64,000 nt of DNA from JANMMJ01 sp964543235 (GCA_964543235.1 CAZIXE010000010.1:1-64000), one strand, 5' to 3'. Counted from the first letter of the stretch, positions 42,299-51,885 are shown. Notes: a model not told the origin generated them from the letters alone. Program-made: numbers and translations.

Positions 42299-42415
42299 CC
42301 CCGCTACCGCCGGCGTGGCAACCGGTGGCTCCCGGCCGCCGGTTGCTCTTTGCGCGCGACTTGATCTGGGCCCGATGGCGGCCATAGTAGGGAGCCGCCA
42401 GGGAGTCGCATCCGC

Positions 42416-42967
42416 ATGAGCTTCGTCGCACTTGCCATCATGGCCGCGATTGCGGCCTATGGTGTCTACGCTTTCAACAGGCTCACCCGGCACAAATATC
42501 TCGTGAGCGAAGGCTGGAGCGGCATTGACGTCCAGCTCAAGCGCCGGGCCGATCTTGTGCCCAGTCTCGTTGCGGTCGTGAAGGCCTATGCCGCCCATGA
42601 GCGCAAGCTCTTCGAGGACCTGGCAAGGCTGCGGCAGGAAGCCCTGCATGGCGGCTCCGTCGCGACGCAGGCCGCATCCGGCAGGACGATGGCGGAACAG
42701 CTGTCACGGCTCTTCGTACTGGCCGAAGCCTATCCCGAGCTGAAGGCGGACGCGAACTTCCGCGCCCTGCAGCAGCAGCTCGCGGATATCGAAGACCAGC
42801 TCCAGATGGCCCGCCGCTACTACAATGGCGCCGTCCGCAACCTGAACACTCTGATCGAACAGGCGCCTTCGAATCTGGTTGCGGCCGGCTTTGGCTTTCG
42901 CAAGGCGGAGTTCTTTCAGCTGGACGATGACAGCCAGCGGCAGGTGCCGCAGGTGGATCTCGGCTGA
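42416..42967 (+). CDS. LemA family protein
   Basis: 183 aa. One N-terminal transmembrane helix, then a four-helix coiled bundle with the LemA signature WSGIDVQLKRRADLVPSLV and YYNGAVRNLN. Anchored in the inner membrane facing the periplasm or cytosol; function unclear. It overlaps the DUF2207 gene by 1 nt, a pair conserved in many bacteria. Confidence 0.9.
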   Translation: MSFVALAIMAAIAAYGVYAFNRLTRHKYLVSEGWSGIDVQLKRRADLVPSLVAVVKAYAAHERKLFEDLARLRQEALHGGSVATQAASGRTMAEQLSRLFVLAEAYPELKADANFRALQQQLADIEDQLQMARRYYNGAVRNLNTLIEQAPSNLVAAGFGFRKAEFFQLDDDSQRQVPQVDLG

Positions 42968-44859
42968 TGCTGGCAGGGAGGCTGCTACTCATTCTGTTCG
43001 GCCTGTGCTGCGCCGTCTCCTCCGCACACGCCGAAGAGCGCATCGCCGCCTTCATCAGTGATGCAACGGTCAATGCCGACGCATCGCTGACTGTGACCGA
43101 AACCATTGTCTGGACTTTCCGGGATGTTGGGCCGAAACGCGGACTGTTGCGCGATTTTCCCACCCGCTATCGCGACAGCCGCGGTCTGCGCGTCAATACC
43201 GGCTTTGAAGTGCTGTCGGTCACGCGCAACGGCGCTCCCGAACCCTTTGCCGTCGAGTCGATCAGCAACGGCAAGCGCATCCGCATCGGGAATGCCGACG
43301 TCTTTCTGCCCGAAGGCAGTCACCGCTACGCCATGACCTATCGCACCACGCGCCAGCTTGGCTTCTTCGCAGACGTCGATGAACTCTACTGGAACGTCAC
43401 CGGCAATGCCTGGTCCATGCCGATTGACAAGGCCACCGCCATCGTTCGCCTGCCGCCGGGGGCCGCAATCCTGCAGCACGCGGCCTACACCGGTGCACAG
43501 GGTGAGAGGGGAAGCGACGTCCATGTTCTGGCGGCCGCAGGCGGCATCTATCGCGCCGAGACCACCCGCCCCCTTTCACCCGGCGAAGGCTTCACCGTGG
43601 CCGTGGGCTTCACCAGGGGTGTTGTGGCGGCGCCGACCGGGGCCGACCGGGCAGGGTGGCTCCTTGCCGACAATGCCGGCCTCGCCGTCATGGCCGTGAG
43701 CCTGCTGGCAGTCTTCGCCTATTTCTTCTCGTCCTGGCTGGCGGTGGGCCGCGATCCGCCGGCCGGCACCATCATTCCGCTGTTCGCCGCGCCTCCCGGC
43801 CTGGGTCCGGCGGCCGTCCGCTATGTCTGGAAGCAATCCTTTGACGACAAGGCATTCGCTGCCGCGCTCGTCGGCCTTGCCGTGAAGGGCCGCCTGAGCA
43901 TCGCCGATCGTGATGGCGAGTTCTCGGTCGAAAAGAAGACCGATGCCGGGCCGGAACTTCTGGCAGGCGAACGTGCTCTCTTCGCTGCCATCCGCAACGG
44001 CACGACCCGTTTCAGGCAGTCAAACCATCGCGCCGTTGCTGCGATGCGCGCCGCCCTGGAGAAAGCTCTCGGCAGCGAGTTTGACGGCGTGGCCTTCGTG
44101 CGCAATCTCGGCCGCTTCTTCATCGGGCTGGCCCTTTCGGTGGCGGGATTGCTTGCCGCAGCATTGCTGCTCCCCGGCGATGAAGCGATGATGGGTCTGT
44201 TCATGAGCCTGTGGACGGGCGGCTGGTGGGCCGGCATCTTGCTGTTTGCCAGAAACGCCATCCGCGGCCTGTTCCTGAAAGGCATCGCCAGCAAGGCGGG
44301 TGCCGTTGCCATGCTGCTGTTCCTCATCCCCTTCGTTCTCGCCGGCACGGCCGGTCCCATTCTCATCCTGGCAGGCGTTGAGTCGTGGAACCTTTATGCG
44401 CTTGCGGCGACCGGCGTCCTCATGGCGCTGATGAATGTCGTCTTCTTCCGCCTCATGCGGGCGCCGACCGTCGCCGGCCGGCGCATCATGGATCACATCG
44501 AGGGTTTCCGCATGTATCTGGAAACGGCAGAGGAAGACCGCCTCAACGCCCTGCATCCCCCCGAAAAGACGCCGGAACTCTTCGAGAAATTTCTCCCCTA
44601 TGCCGTGGCGCTCGACTGCGAGAATGCCTGGGCCGCGAAGTTCACTGCCATTCTTGCTGCGGCGGGCGTTGCGGCGCCGGCCTGGTACGCTGGATCACAC
44701 TGGAACCCGCGGAGCATCGGCGATTTCACCGACAGTATCGGCTCTGGCCTTGCTGCCGGTACGGCGGCTGCCGCCTCGCCGCCGGGATCGCATTCAGGCT
44801 CGAGCGGCGGCGGATCGTCCGGGGGTGGCGGCGGTGGTGGCGGCGGTTCGAGCTGGTGA
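42967..44859 (+). CDS. DUF2207 membrane protein
   Basis: 630 aa. Signal peptide (1-22), an N-terminal DUF2207 extracytoplasmic domain (about 25-230), a central transmembrane helix (about 240-262), a soluble segment, two to four more helices (about 385-500) and a Gly/Ser tail GGGGGGGGGSSW typical of the family. Ends 3 nt from the convergent thiamine ATPase gene. Function unknown; the LemA-DUF2207 pair is associated with membrane stress or proteolysis. Confidence 0.88.
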   Translation: MLAGRLLLILFGLCCAVSSAHAEERIAAFISDATVNADASLTVTETIVWTFRDVGPKRGLLRDFPTRYRDSRGLRVNTGFEVLSVTRNGAPEPFAVESISNGKRIRIGNADVFLPEGSHRYAMTYRTTRQLGFFADVDELYWNVTGNAWSMPIDKATAIVRLPPGAAILQHAAYTGAQGERGSDVHVLAAAGGIYRAETTRPLSPGEGFTVAVGFTRGVVAAPTGADRAGWLLADNAGLAVMAVSLLAVFAYFFSSWLAVGRDPPAGTIIPLFAAPPGLGPAAVRYVWKQSFDDKAFAAALVGLAVKGRLSIADRDGEFSVEKKTDAGPELLAGERALFAAIRNGTTRFRQSNHRAVAAMRAALEKALGSEFDGVAFVRNLGRFFIGLALSVAGLLAAALLLPGDEAMMGLFMSLWTGGWWAGILLFARNAIRGLFLKGIASKAGAVAMLLFLIPFVLAGTAGPILILAGVESWNLYALAATGVLMALMNVVFFRLMRAPTVAGRRIMDHIEGFRMYLETAEEDRLNALHPPEKTPELFEKFLPYAVALDCENAWAAKFTAILAAAGVAAPAWYAGSHWNPRSIGDFTDSIGSGLAAGTAAAASPPGSHSGSSGGGSSGGGGGGGGGSSW

Positions 44860-44861
44860 GG

Positions 44862-45569
44862 TTACAGGGAACCCGGCCCGATGTACCGGGCGAGCCCCGG
44901 AATGTCGCGGGCGCGGAAGAAGGCTTTGACCGGCCGTTTGGCGACGATCCGTCCTCCTTCGACATAGGCGACATGGCTGGCGGCCGCGCGGGCATCGCCC
45001 GGGTCATGGGTGACGAGCAGGATTGTCAGGCTGCGCTCGCGGCGGATGCCTTGCAACAGGTCCAGCATCTCGCGCCGCAGCCCCGGCCCGAGCGCCGTGA
45101 AGGGCTCGTCGAGCAGCAGCACCGGCCGGTCGCGAACCACGGCCCGGGCGATGGCGATGCGTTGCCGCTCGCCGCCGGAAATCTCGCCCGGCTTGCGATG
45201 CCTGAGCGCCAGAATGCCGACCCGGTCAAGGGCCGCATCCACCCGCTGGCGTTGGCCGGCATCGAGGTCGAGCCGAGGCGATACGCCCAGCGCCACGTTG
45301 GTCCAGACGTCGAGATGGGCGAAGCTGTTGTGGTCCTGGAAGATCATCGTCACGGGGCGTTTTTCAGGCGGATCGTCGGTGACGTCGGCGCCGCCGATGA
45401 GGATGCGGCCCGACAGCGGTCGTTCGAATCCGGCGATCAGATTCAGCAGGGTGCTCTTTCCCGATCCGCTCGGCCCGATGATGGCGAGCAGCTCGTCCCG
45501 TGCCACTTCGAGCGTGAATGCCATCTGCATGTCCTCGAAATCGAAACGCACCGCATCGAGCCTGATCAT
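44862..45569 (-). CDS. thiQ: Thiamine ABC transporter ATP-binding protein
   Basis: 235 aa. Walker A GPSGSGKST, Q-loop FQDHNSFAHLDV (a ThiQ-like variant), signature ISGGERQR, Walker B VLLLDEPFTAL, H-loop THDPGDA. It powers thiamine/TPP import with ThiP and ThiB. Overlaps the thiP end by 4 nt. A longer frame to 46634 is the antisense-like shadow of thiP, not a gene. Confidence 0.9.
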   Translation of the reverse strand: MIRLDAVRFDFEDMQMAFTLEVARDELLAIIGPSGSGKSTLLNLIAGFERPLSGRILIGGADVTDDPPEKRPVTMIFQDHNSFAHLDVWTNVALGVSPRLDLDAGQRQRVDAALDRVGILALRHRKPGEISGGERQRIAIARAVVRDRPVLLLDEPFTALGPGLRREMLDLLQGIRRERSLTILLVTHDPGDARAAASHVAYVEGGRIVAKRPVKAFFRARDIPGLARYIGPGSL

Positions 45570-47095
45570 GTTCCGCGCCCCATGCGTTCGGCAAAGCTGA
45601 TGACCACCATGGACAGAGCCAGCAGGACCAGCGCGGTGGCCGCTGCCGATTCGATCCGGTAGCTTCCCATCTGCCCGTAGATCAGCGAGGGCAATGTCAC
45701 CAGGTCCTGCGAGCCGAACAAGGCGATGGCGGTGAGATCGCCGAGCGACACGGCAAAGCAGATGGCTAGAGCAAACATCAGGGGACCGCGCATCAGCGGC
45801 AGATCGATCAGGCTGAGCCGCCGCAGGCCCGAGATCCCCAGGCTGGCGCACAGCCTGTCTTGCGGCAGCACAGCACTTCGCGCCGCCGGCGCCAGAGCAC
45901 CCACGGCAAAGGGCAGCGCCATCAGCGTATTCATGGCGGCGACCAGCAGGAAGGCCAGCCAGGCGGCAAGGCCGAAGCGCGCCACGAGCACGAACCATCC
46001 CGTGGCCAGGACGGCCGGTGGCACGATCAGGCTGAGCACGCCGGCCAGTGCGAAGATCGTATGCTGCCGGGGCGAGACGGCCCGCGCCATGGCATAGCCG
46101 AGCGGCAGTGCAATGATGACACTGGCGAGGCTTGCCAGGCTTGCAATGGCTACGCTGGTCAGAGCGGCCGTGGCGATGGCCTTCCAGGCGAAACTTGCCA
46201 CGATGCCAACCACAAGGATGGCGACAAGGGGGGCTGCCACATAAAGCGTGGCGAGACCAATGACGATGACATCGGTCGCACCGGGAGCAGCCGGCGCAAA
46301 GCCATAGCGGCGTGACGCCAGCGTGGCACCGCCATAGATTTGCAGCGCATAACGCCCCGCCAGAGCCACCAGCACCCCGCACAGTGCAAGCTGCACCAGC
46401 GCCAGCGCGCCGGCCCGGCCCGGGTCGAAGTCGAACCGCAGCGCCTGATAGATGGCCACCTCCAGGGTCGTCGCGCGGGGGCCGCCGCCCAGCGTCAGGA
46501 CGGCCGCGAAGCTCGCCGCACACAGCAGGAAGATCAGGCTGGCGGCGCCGGTGAGGCCGCTGCGCATGGCGGGCCAGCCGATCAGCCGGAAGCGGTCGTG
46601 GTCGGAAAGGCCCAGCTGGGCACCGAGCCGCCACGGCTCCGGCGCGATCCCGTCGAGCCGCTGCATGAGCAGCCGCACGGCCAGCGGCATGTTGAAGAAA
46701 ACATGGGCGATCAGGATGCCTGTCAGGCCATAAGTGTCCAAAGGCACGCCAGTTGCCCGGGCGATCAGTCCTGAGCGCCCGTACACCGCCACGATCCCCA
46801 GAATTGCCACGATGGCGGGCAGCGCCAGGGGCAGGGCGAAGAGTTGCAGGATCAACCCCCGTCCGGGAAATGCGGTGCGGAACAGCACCCAGCTCACCGG
46901 AATTGCCAGTCCGACCGAAAGCAGCGTGGACAGTCCCGCCTGTAGCAGCGTGAAGCGGAGAACCTGCCAGAGATAGGCATCGAACAGGCTACGCCCGTCG
47001 CCCTGGCCAAGTCCGATGAACAGGACCGGCCCGATGCCCAGCCCGACCGCGGTCAGGATGGCAGCGAGCGATGCGAAGGCAGCGGAATTGCGCAC
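45566..47095 (-). CDS. thiP: Thiamine ABC transporter permease
   Basis: 509 aa, a fused two-module permease with about 12 helices and EAA-type loops (second near SLGISGLRRLSLIDLPLMRGPL, split here). The length and fusion are typical for ThiP. It starts 6 nt after the thiB stop. Together with thiB and thiQ forms one operon under a TPP riboswitch. Confidence 0.9.
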   Translation of the reverse strand: MRNSAAFASLAAILTAVGLGIGPVLFIGLGQGDGRSLFDAYLWQVLRFTLLQAGLSTLLSVGLAIPVSWVLFRTAFPGRGLILQLFALPLALPAIVAILGIVAVYGRSGLIARATGVPLDTYGLTGILIAHVFFNMPLAVRLLMQRLDGIAPEPWRLGAQLGLSDHDRFRLIGWPAMRSGLTGAASLIFLLCAASFAAVLTLGGGPRATTLEVAIYQALRFDFDPGRAGALALVQLALCGVLVALAGRYALQIYGGATLASRRYGFAPAAPGATDVIVIGLATLYVAAPLVAILVVGIVASFAWKAIATAALTSVAIASLASLASVIIALPLGYAMARAVSPRQHTIFALAGVLSLIVPPAVLATGWFVLVARFGLAAWLAFLLVAAMNTLMALPFAVGALAPAARSAVLPQDRLCASLGISGLRRLSLIDLPLMRGPLMFALAICFAVSLGDLTAIALFGSQDLVTLPSLIYGQMGSYRIESAAATALVLLALSMVVISFAERMGRGT

Positions 47096-47101
47096 CCGGA
47101 C

Positions 47102-48097
47102 CTATTCACTTACCGCATTGAGCCACTCGTCAATCCAGGCGCGGCGGTTCCGGGCGACCTCGTCAGGCGGGAAGAGGTGCGTTTTGGCGGGAACGACCAG
47201 CTTGCCAAAGGCATCGGGCAGGGGTCCGGAAGTTGGCGCGGCCGGAAACATCCAGTTGCTGGTTGGTATTTCATCCTGAAAGCCGGGACTCACCATGAAG
47301 GCCAGGAACTTCTCGGCCAGCGCCCGTTCCGGCGATCCGGCGATGAGCCCGGCCACTTCGACCTGCAGGTAGTGGCCTTCCGCAAAGGCTGCTGCCTGGT
47401 AGCGCGATGTCTGCTCGGCAATCATGTGATAGGCGGGCGAGGTCGTGTAGGACAGCACCATCGGGGCCTCGCCCTTCGTGAACAGCCCGTAGGCCTCCGA
47501 CCAGCCCGGCGTGGTGGTCAGAATGCGCCCCTTGAGCCGGCCCCAGGCTTCGCCCGCCCTGTCGCCATAGACCGCCTTCATCCACAGCAGGAAACCCAAC
47601 CCCGGCGTCGAGGAGCGCGGATCTTCGAGGATGATCTTCTGCGCCGGATCGCCATTGACGAGCTCGTCGAGCGAGTGCGGCGGGGCCGGCAACGCTTCGC
47701 TATCGTACACGACGGCAAAGTGGCCATAATCGAAGGGCAGGAACAGCGGATCGTTCCAGGCGATCGGAATGGTGAGGCCGGCGCTGCTCAGCCCGTGTTG
47801 GCCAAACAGGCCGGTGGCCGCCGCTTCCGCGGTCAGGTTGGTGTCGAGACCAAGCACCACATCGGCCTGGGTCGCTGTGCCCTCGAGCTTCAGGCGGTTG
47901 AGCATGGCAACGCCGTCGGCGATTGCCACCCACTGCAACGTACAGGCGCAGATATCCTCGAACTTCTGCTTGATCTTGGGTCCCGGGCCCCATTCGGCGA
48001 CGAAACTTTCATACGTATAGACTGTCAGCGTTTCGGCCGCACGCGCTGGCAATGCGAGCATGACGAGCGCGATCAGGGCAAGTGCTGGTCTTTTCAT
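47102..48097 (-). CDS. thiB: Thiamine-binding periplasmic protein
   Basis: 331 aa with signal peptide (1-20, ALPARAAETLTVYTYE). ThiB features: TVYTYESFVAEWGPG, GLDTNLTAEAAA, FDYGHFAVVYDSEALPAPPHS and ILEDPRSSTPGLGFL, and the aromatic residues that sandwich the thiazole/pyrimidine. It delivers thiamine, TMP or TPP to ThiPQ. First gene behind the TPP riboswitch. Confidence 0.93.
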   Translation of the reverse strand: MKRPALALIALVMLALPARAAETLTVYTYESFVAEWGPGPKIKQKFEDICACTLQWVAIADGVAMLNRLKLEGTATQADVVLGLDTNLTAEAAATGLFGQHGLSSAGLTIPIAWNDPLFLPFDYGHFAVVYDSEALPAPPHSLDELVNGDPAQKIILEDPRSSTPGLGFLLWMKAVYGDRAGEAWGRLKGRILTTTPGWSEAYGLFTKGEAPMVLSYTTSPAYHMIAEQTSRYQAAAFAEGHYLQVEVAGLIAGSPERALAEKFLAFMVSPGFQDEIPTSNWMFPAAPTSGPLPDAFGKLVVPAKTHLFPPDEVARNRRAWIDEWLNAVSE

Positions 48098-48149
48098 TGT
48101 GTCCTCCTATACTTCCGGTGGGAGGACCCGGGGCGTGACCTGCGCCCGC

Positions 48150-48235
48150 TCGCAATCCCTCCGCCGGCATGATCCGGATCAGGTTCAGCGGGTTGGCGGT
48201 CTTCGCGCCTCTCAGCCATGACGGCACCCCGTTGA
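48150..48235 (-). ncRNA. TPP riboswitch (THI box)
   Basis: In the minus-strand sense: GGGGTGCC (around 48224-48231), then CTGAGAGG, then ACCCGCTGAACCTGATCCGG, ATCATGCCGGCGGAGGGA, the complete THI-box consensus including CTGAGA for pyrimidine binding and GCGGAGGG for the pyrophosphate helix. It lies 55-140 nt upstream of thiB, so thiamine diphosphate should shut off thiBPQ by blocking translation or by termination. Confidence 0.93.
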
Positions 48236-48245
48236 GAGCGCCGTG

Positions 48246-48274
48246 AAGCTATGATGCAAATTGGGCACTGGCAA
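48246..48274 (-). promoter_or_regulatory. Candidate promoter of thiBPQ
   Basis: TTGCCA (48269-48274, minus sense), 17-nt spacer, TAGCTT (48246-48251), placing the start about 10 nt before the riboswitch. The -10 is weak. Confidence 0.4.
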
Positions 48275-48310
48275 GAACATTCTGTTAGGTTTTTCTGTTA
48301 AGAGATCGCT

Positions 48311-48943
48311 ATGTCTCGCTTTGTCATCCTGCTGGGCGGCCGGCTTTCCCCCACCGCACGATTGGTGGGACAGGTGCGCGGCGCCCGCGTCATTGCCGCC
48401 GACAGCGGCATGGGTCACGCCAAGCCGCTGGGACTTGCGCCGGAACTTTGGGTCGGCGACTTCGATTCGACCGACGAGGAACTGGCCGCCGCCTATCAGC
48501 ATGTCGGCCGTCATGCCTACCCGGCAGAAAAGGACATGACCGACGGCGAGATCGCCATCCGCGAGGCCATCAACCGGGGCGCTTCCGAACTTGTTCTGGC
48601 CGGCGGCATGGGCGGCCAGGCCGATCACACGCTGGGCCATTTCGGCCTGGCGCTGTCGCTGGCCAGCCGCGGCTACCGCACCATGCTGACCAGCGGCGAT
48701 GAAGAGGGCCATCCGCTGATCCCGGGCAAGCTTGCGATCGACGTCCCGCCCGGGACGGTCGTAAGTCTGATTCCCTTTGCCGATCTCGAAGGCTTCCATA
48801 TCGAGGGCGTCAAATGGCCCCTCGTTGATCGCCGCGTGCCGCTGGGCTCCAGCCTGACCCTGTCCAATGTGGCAACGGGTCCCGTCCGCATGAGCCTCGA
48901 CAAGGGCTATGGTGTCGCCGTGGTGTACTTCCAGCAGGAATGA
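48311..48943 (+). CDS. Thiamine diphosphokinase
   Basis: 210 aa of the TPK family. ADSGMGHAKPLGLAPELWVGDFDS (written in parts: AADSGMGHA, WVGDFDS) and PAEKDMTDGEIAI are the ATP/thiamine motifs, and GGMGGQADHTLGH the substrate loop. It makes TPP from thiamine and ATP. It is divergent from the thiBPQ riboswitch, so uptake and activation of the vitamin share one locus. The RNA methyltransferase gene starts 1 nt after its stop. Confidence 0.9.
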   Translation: MSRFVILLGGRLSPTARLVGQVRGARVIAADSGMGHAKPLGLAPELWVGDFDSTDEELAAAYQHVGRHAYPAEKDMTDGEIAIREAINRGASELVLAGGMGGQADHTLGHFGLALSLASRGYRTMLTSGDEEGHPLIPGKLAIDVPPGTVVSLIPFADLEGFHIEGVKWPLVDRRVPLGSSLTLSNVATGPVRMSLDKGYGVAVVYFQQE

Positions 48944-48944
48944 C

Positions 48945-50138
48945 ATGGACGTTGAACTGACGATCAGGCGTCTCGGTCGTCAGGGGGAAGGTGTCGCGTC
49001 GCACGACGGACGCACCGTCTATGTTCCGCACGCCTTGCCGGGGGAGGTCGTCCTGGCCGACCTTCAGACAGATCGCGGCACCGTGAAGAAGATCCTTCAG
49101 GCTTCCGAATGCCGCGTCACTCCCTTTTGCAGACATTTCGGCCATTGCGGTGGATGTGCCGTGCAGCATCTGGCTGTGGCCGACTATCGCCGCTGGAAGC
49201 AGGGCCTGGTAACCGGCGCATTGCGCCATGCCGGCATCGATGTCGAGTGCCGGGAACTCCTTGACGCCGTGGGCGCCGGCCGCCGCCGCGCCACGCTGCA
49301 TGCCCGCGCCGAAGGCGCCGGTTTCAACGCCGCCCGCAGCCACAAGGTCCACCCCCTGGATGGCTGTCCGATCCTGGAGCCCGGCCTCGGCCATGCGCCT
49401 GCTGTGGCCAGCACCGTCCATGGCGCTGTTGGCGACAGCGATGTGACGTTTACGATGACGCATGGCGGCATCGATTGTGCCGTCAAGGCCCAGAAACACG
49501 CCAGGGCGGAACGCCTGTTGCCGCTGGCCGAGCACTTTGGTCTGGCCCGGATCGCGCTGAATGGTGAAGTGCTGCTGACCCGCAACGCGCCGGAGCTGCA
49601 ACTGGGACGGAGCAGGGTGGTGTTGCCGCCCGGCAGCTTCCTGCAGGCGACAGCTCGCGGCGAGGAGCTGCTGGCCGAGCAGGTGATCGAGGCCGTGGGT
49701 CCGGCGCGGCACATTGCCGATCTCTTTTGCGGCGTCGGCCCTTTTGCCCTGCGCTTGGCTGAACGTGCCAAGATTCATGCCTTTGACAGCGATTCGGCCG
49801 CAATTGCCGCAATTCGCGAGGCAGTGCGCAAGACCCAGGGAATCCGGCCGGTGACGGCCGAGGTCCGCGACCTGTTTCGTGAACCTCTGACCGCCGCCGA
49901 AGGGAATGCCTTTGATGCGGTCGTCCTCGATCCTCCGCGGGCTGGCGCTGAGGCTCAGATGCGCAATCTGGCAAAGTCCAGGGTCCGCACCATCGCCTCC
50001 GTATCCTGCGATCCGGCGACATTTGCACGCGATGCGGCAATCCTCATCGCCGGCGGTTATCGCCTCGAACGGGTGACGCCCCTCGACCAGTTTGCCTGGT
50101 CGCCGCATGTGGAGATGGTGGGCGTGTTCAGGCGCTAG
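48945..50138 (+). CDS. Class I SAM-dependent RNA methyltransferase (TrmA/RlmC/RlmD family)
   Basis: 397 aa. An N-terminal TRAM-type region (1-55) is followed by an iron-sulfur cluster motif of Cys residues in CRHFGHCGGCAVQHL, then the Rossmann methyltransferase domain: DLFCGVGPFALRLA, VVLDPPRAGA and catalytic SCDPATFARD. These RlmD/TrmA-like enzymes methylate C5 of uridine in 23S rRNA or tRNA. Which position cannot be told. The ATG at 48945 begins MDVELTIRRLGRQGEG; the frame opens farther upstream within the TPK gene. Confidence 0.85.
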   Translation: MDVELTIRRLGRQGEGVASHDGRTVYVPHALPGEVVLADLQTDRGTVKKILQASECRVTPFCRHFGHCGGCAVQHLAVADYRRWKQGLVTGALRHAGIDVECRELLDAVGAGRRRATLHARAEGAGFNAARSHKVHPLDGCPILEPGLGHAPAVASTVHGAVGDSDVTFTMTHGGIDCAVKAQKHARAERLLPLAEHFGLARIALNGEVLLTRNAPELQLGRSRVVLPPGSFLQATARGEELLAEQVIEAVGPARHIADLFCGVGPFALRLAERAKIHAFDSDSAAIAAIREAVRKTQGIRPVTAEVRDLFREPLTAAEGNAFDAVVLDPPRAGAEAQMRNLAKSRVRTIASVSCDPATFARDAAILIAGGYRLERVTPLDQFAWSPHVEMVGVFRR

Positions 50139-50707
50139 TCCTTGGCGCGCTCGACATAGGATCCGTCCTCCGTCGAGATCACGACCCGCGTGCCCGAGGT
50201 GATGTGCGGCGGCACCATGGTGCGAACACCATTGGAAAGCACCGCAGGCTTGAACGACGAGGCGGCCGTCTGGTTCTTGATGACCGGCTCTGTCTCGACG
50301 ATTTCCAGCGTCACCCGCTGCGGCAGCTCGATCGAGATCGGCGTGCCGTTGAACAGGGCGATCTGGCACTCCATGCCTTCCTGGAGATAGGGCGCACCGT
50401 CACCCACCATGTCGGCGGCGATGCTGATCTGCTCGTAATTTTCCGGGTTCATGAACACGAACATCTCGCCGTCCTGGTACAGGTAGTTGTGCGGGATCGT
50501 TTCCACGAAGGCGCGCTCGACCGAATCCGTCGTCTTGTAGCGCACCACGGTTTTCACGCCGTCGGAAATGCGGCGCATGTCGATGGTCGTCGTGGGCGTG
50601 CCCTTGCCGGGATGGAAATTCTCGGCCTTGAGGACGACATAGAGCTTGCCATCCTCATGTTCGATGACATTGCCCTTGCGAACGCCGCTCGCGATGATCT
50701 TGACCAC
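50135..50707 (-). CDS. efp: Elongation factor P
   Basis: 190 aa from a GTG start (50707; MVKIIASGVRKGN), matching the family length. The modification lysine is in HPGKGT (about K34), the site that EpmA beta-lysylates. The three domains are complete, ending in GSYVERAKD. It relieves ribosome stalling at polyproline. The partner gene epmA is divergent. Converges on, and overlaps by 4 nt, the RNA methyltransferase gene stop. Confidence 0.95.
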   Translation of the reverse strand: MVKIIASGVRKGNVIEHEDGKLYVVLKAENFHPGKGTPTTTIDMRRISDGVKTVVRYKTTDSVERAFVETIPHNYLYQDGEMFVFMNPENYEQISIAADMVGDGAPYLQEGMECQIALFNGTPISIELPQRVTLEIVETEPVIKNQTAASSFKPAVLSNGVRTMVPPHITSGTRVVISTEDGSYVERAKD

Positions 50708-50796
50708 GTGAACTCTCTTATTCTGGAATTGCTGTAATGAGTTGGCGGCGGTATTAGCAGCAAGGTTCCCCTTCGCCAAGCCCTACGGACCGAGCC

Positions 50797-51831
50797 TTGA
50801 CGACAACCCCGCTGCCCTGGTGGCGGCCCGAGCGACACGCCGAACGGCGGCCCTTCCTCCTGGCGCGCAACCGTATCGTCAGTGCCATCCGGTCCCACTT
50901 CACCGCGCTGGATTTTCTCGAAGTCGATTGCGGGGCATTGCAGCTCTCGCCCGGCAACGAAGTCCATCTCCATGCCTTCGCCACCGAACTCATCGACAAT
51001 GAGGGAACGGCGCACCGCCGCTATCTGCACACCTCGCCGGAGTTTGCCTGCAAGAAACTGTTGGCGGCCGGCGAACGCCGGATTTTTTCTCTGGGCCACG
51101 TCTTTCGCAACCGGGAACGGACCCGCCTGCACGTTCCGGAATTCACCATGCTCGAATGGTATCGTGCCGGCGAAGCCTATCGCGCCGTGATGGATGACAC
51201 CGTTTCCCTCATCCGTCTGGCGGCGGCGACCGCAGGGTGCCCGCAACTGGTCTATCGCGGCCGGCAATGCGATACCGCGATGGCGGTTGAAATCCTGTCC
51301 GTGGCCGCCGCATTCGAGCGCTATGCGGGCATCAGGCTTCTGGACACGCTCGATCGCCAGGGGCGGCCCGACCGCGCTGCCCTGGCCCGCATCGCGCCGC
51401 TGCCGGTCCGGGCCGACGACAGCTGGTCCGACATCTTCAGCGCCATCCTGGTGCGCGAGGTCGAACCGCATCTGGGCCAGGGGCGGATCACCATTCTTGC
51501 CGAGTACCCCGCCTGCGAAGCCGCACTTGCCCGCGTATCGCCGGATGATCCGCGTGTTTGCGAGCGTTTCGAAGCCTATGTCTGTGGTGTGGAACTGGCC
51601 AACGGCTTCGGCGAACTGACCGATCCGGCCGAGCAGCGCCGCCGTTTTGAAGCCGACATGGCCCTGAGACAGCAGCTCTATGGTGAGCGCTACCCGATCG
51701 ACGCGACGTTCCTCGAGGCCCTTGCCCTGATGCCGGAGGCGGCGGGCGTGGCGCTCGGCCTCGACCGTCTCGTGATGCTGGCGGCCGGCGCCGGCGACAT
51801 TGCCGACGTGCTCTGGACGCCGCCAACTTAG
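50797..51831 (+). CDS. epmA: EF-P lysine--lysine ligase
   Basis: 344 aa class II LysRS paralogue lacking the anticodon-binding domain. Motif 2 is visible as FSLGHVFRNRERTRLHVPEFTMLEWY, and motif 3 as GLDRLVMLAAG near the C-terminus. It attaches (R)-beta-lysine to the EF-P lysine. Start is TTG 50797; no better ATG is in place. Divergent from efp, 89 nt apart. The lysine 2,3-aminomutase EpmB that supplies beta-lysine is not in the window. Confidence 0.92.
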   Translation: MTTTPLPWWRPERHAERRPFLLARNRIVSAIRSHFTALDFLEVDCGALQLSPGNEVHLHAFATELIDNEGTAHRRYLHTSPEFACKKLLAAGERRIFSLGHVFRNRERTRLHVPEFTMLEWYRAGEAYRAVMDDTVSLIRLAAATAGCPQLVYRGRQCDTAMAVEILSVAAAFERYAGIRLLDTLDRQGRPDRAALARIAPLPVRADDSWSDIFSAILVREVEPHLGQGRITILAEYPACEAALARVSPDDPRVCERFEAYVCGVELANGFGELTDPAEQRRRFEADMALRQQLYGERYPIDATFLEALALMPEAAGVALGLDRLVMLAAGAGDIADVLWTPPT

Positions 51832-51885
51832 TGCTTCTCAAGCCATTGAAGGCGTGTGACATTTGAGGCAGACGGGAGATCGGAC

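Noticed and set aside
44862..46634. 590-aa frame including thiQ
   Set aside because: The upstream portion overlaps thiP in another frame and has no family pattern.
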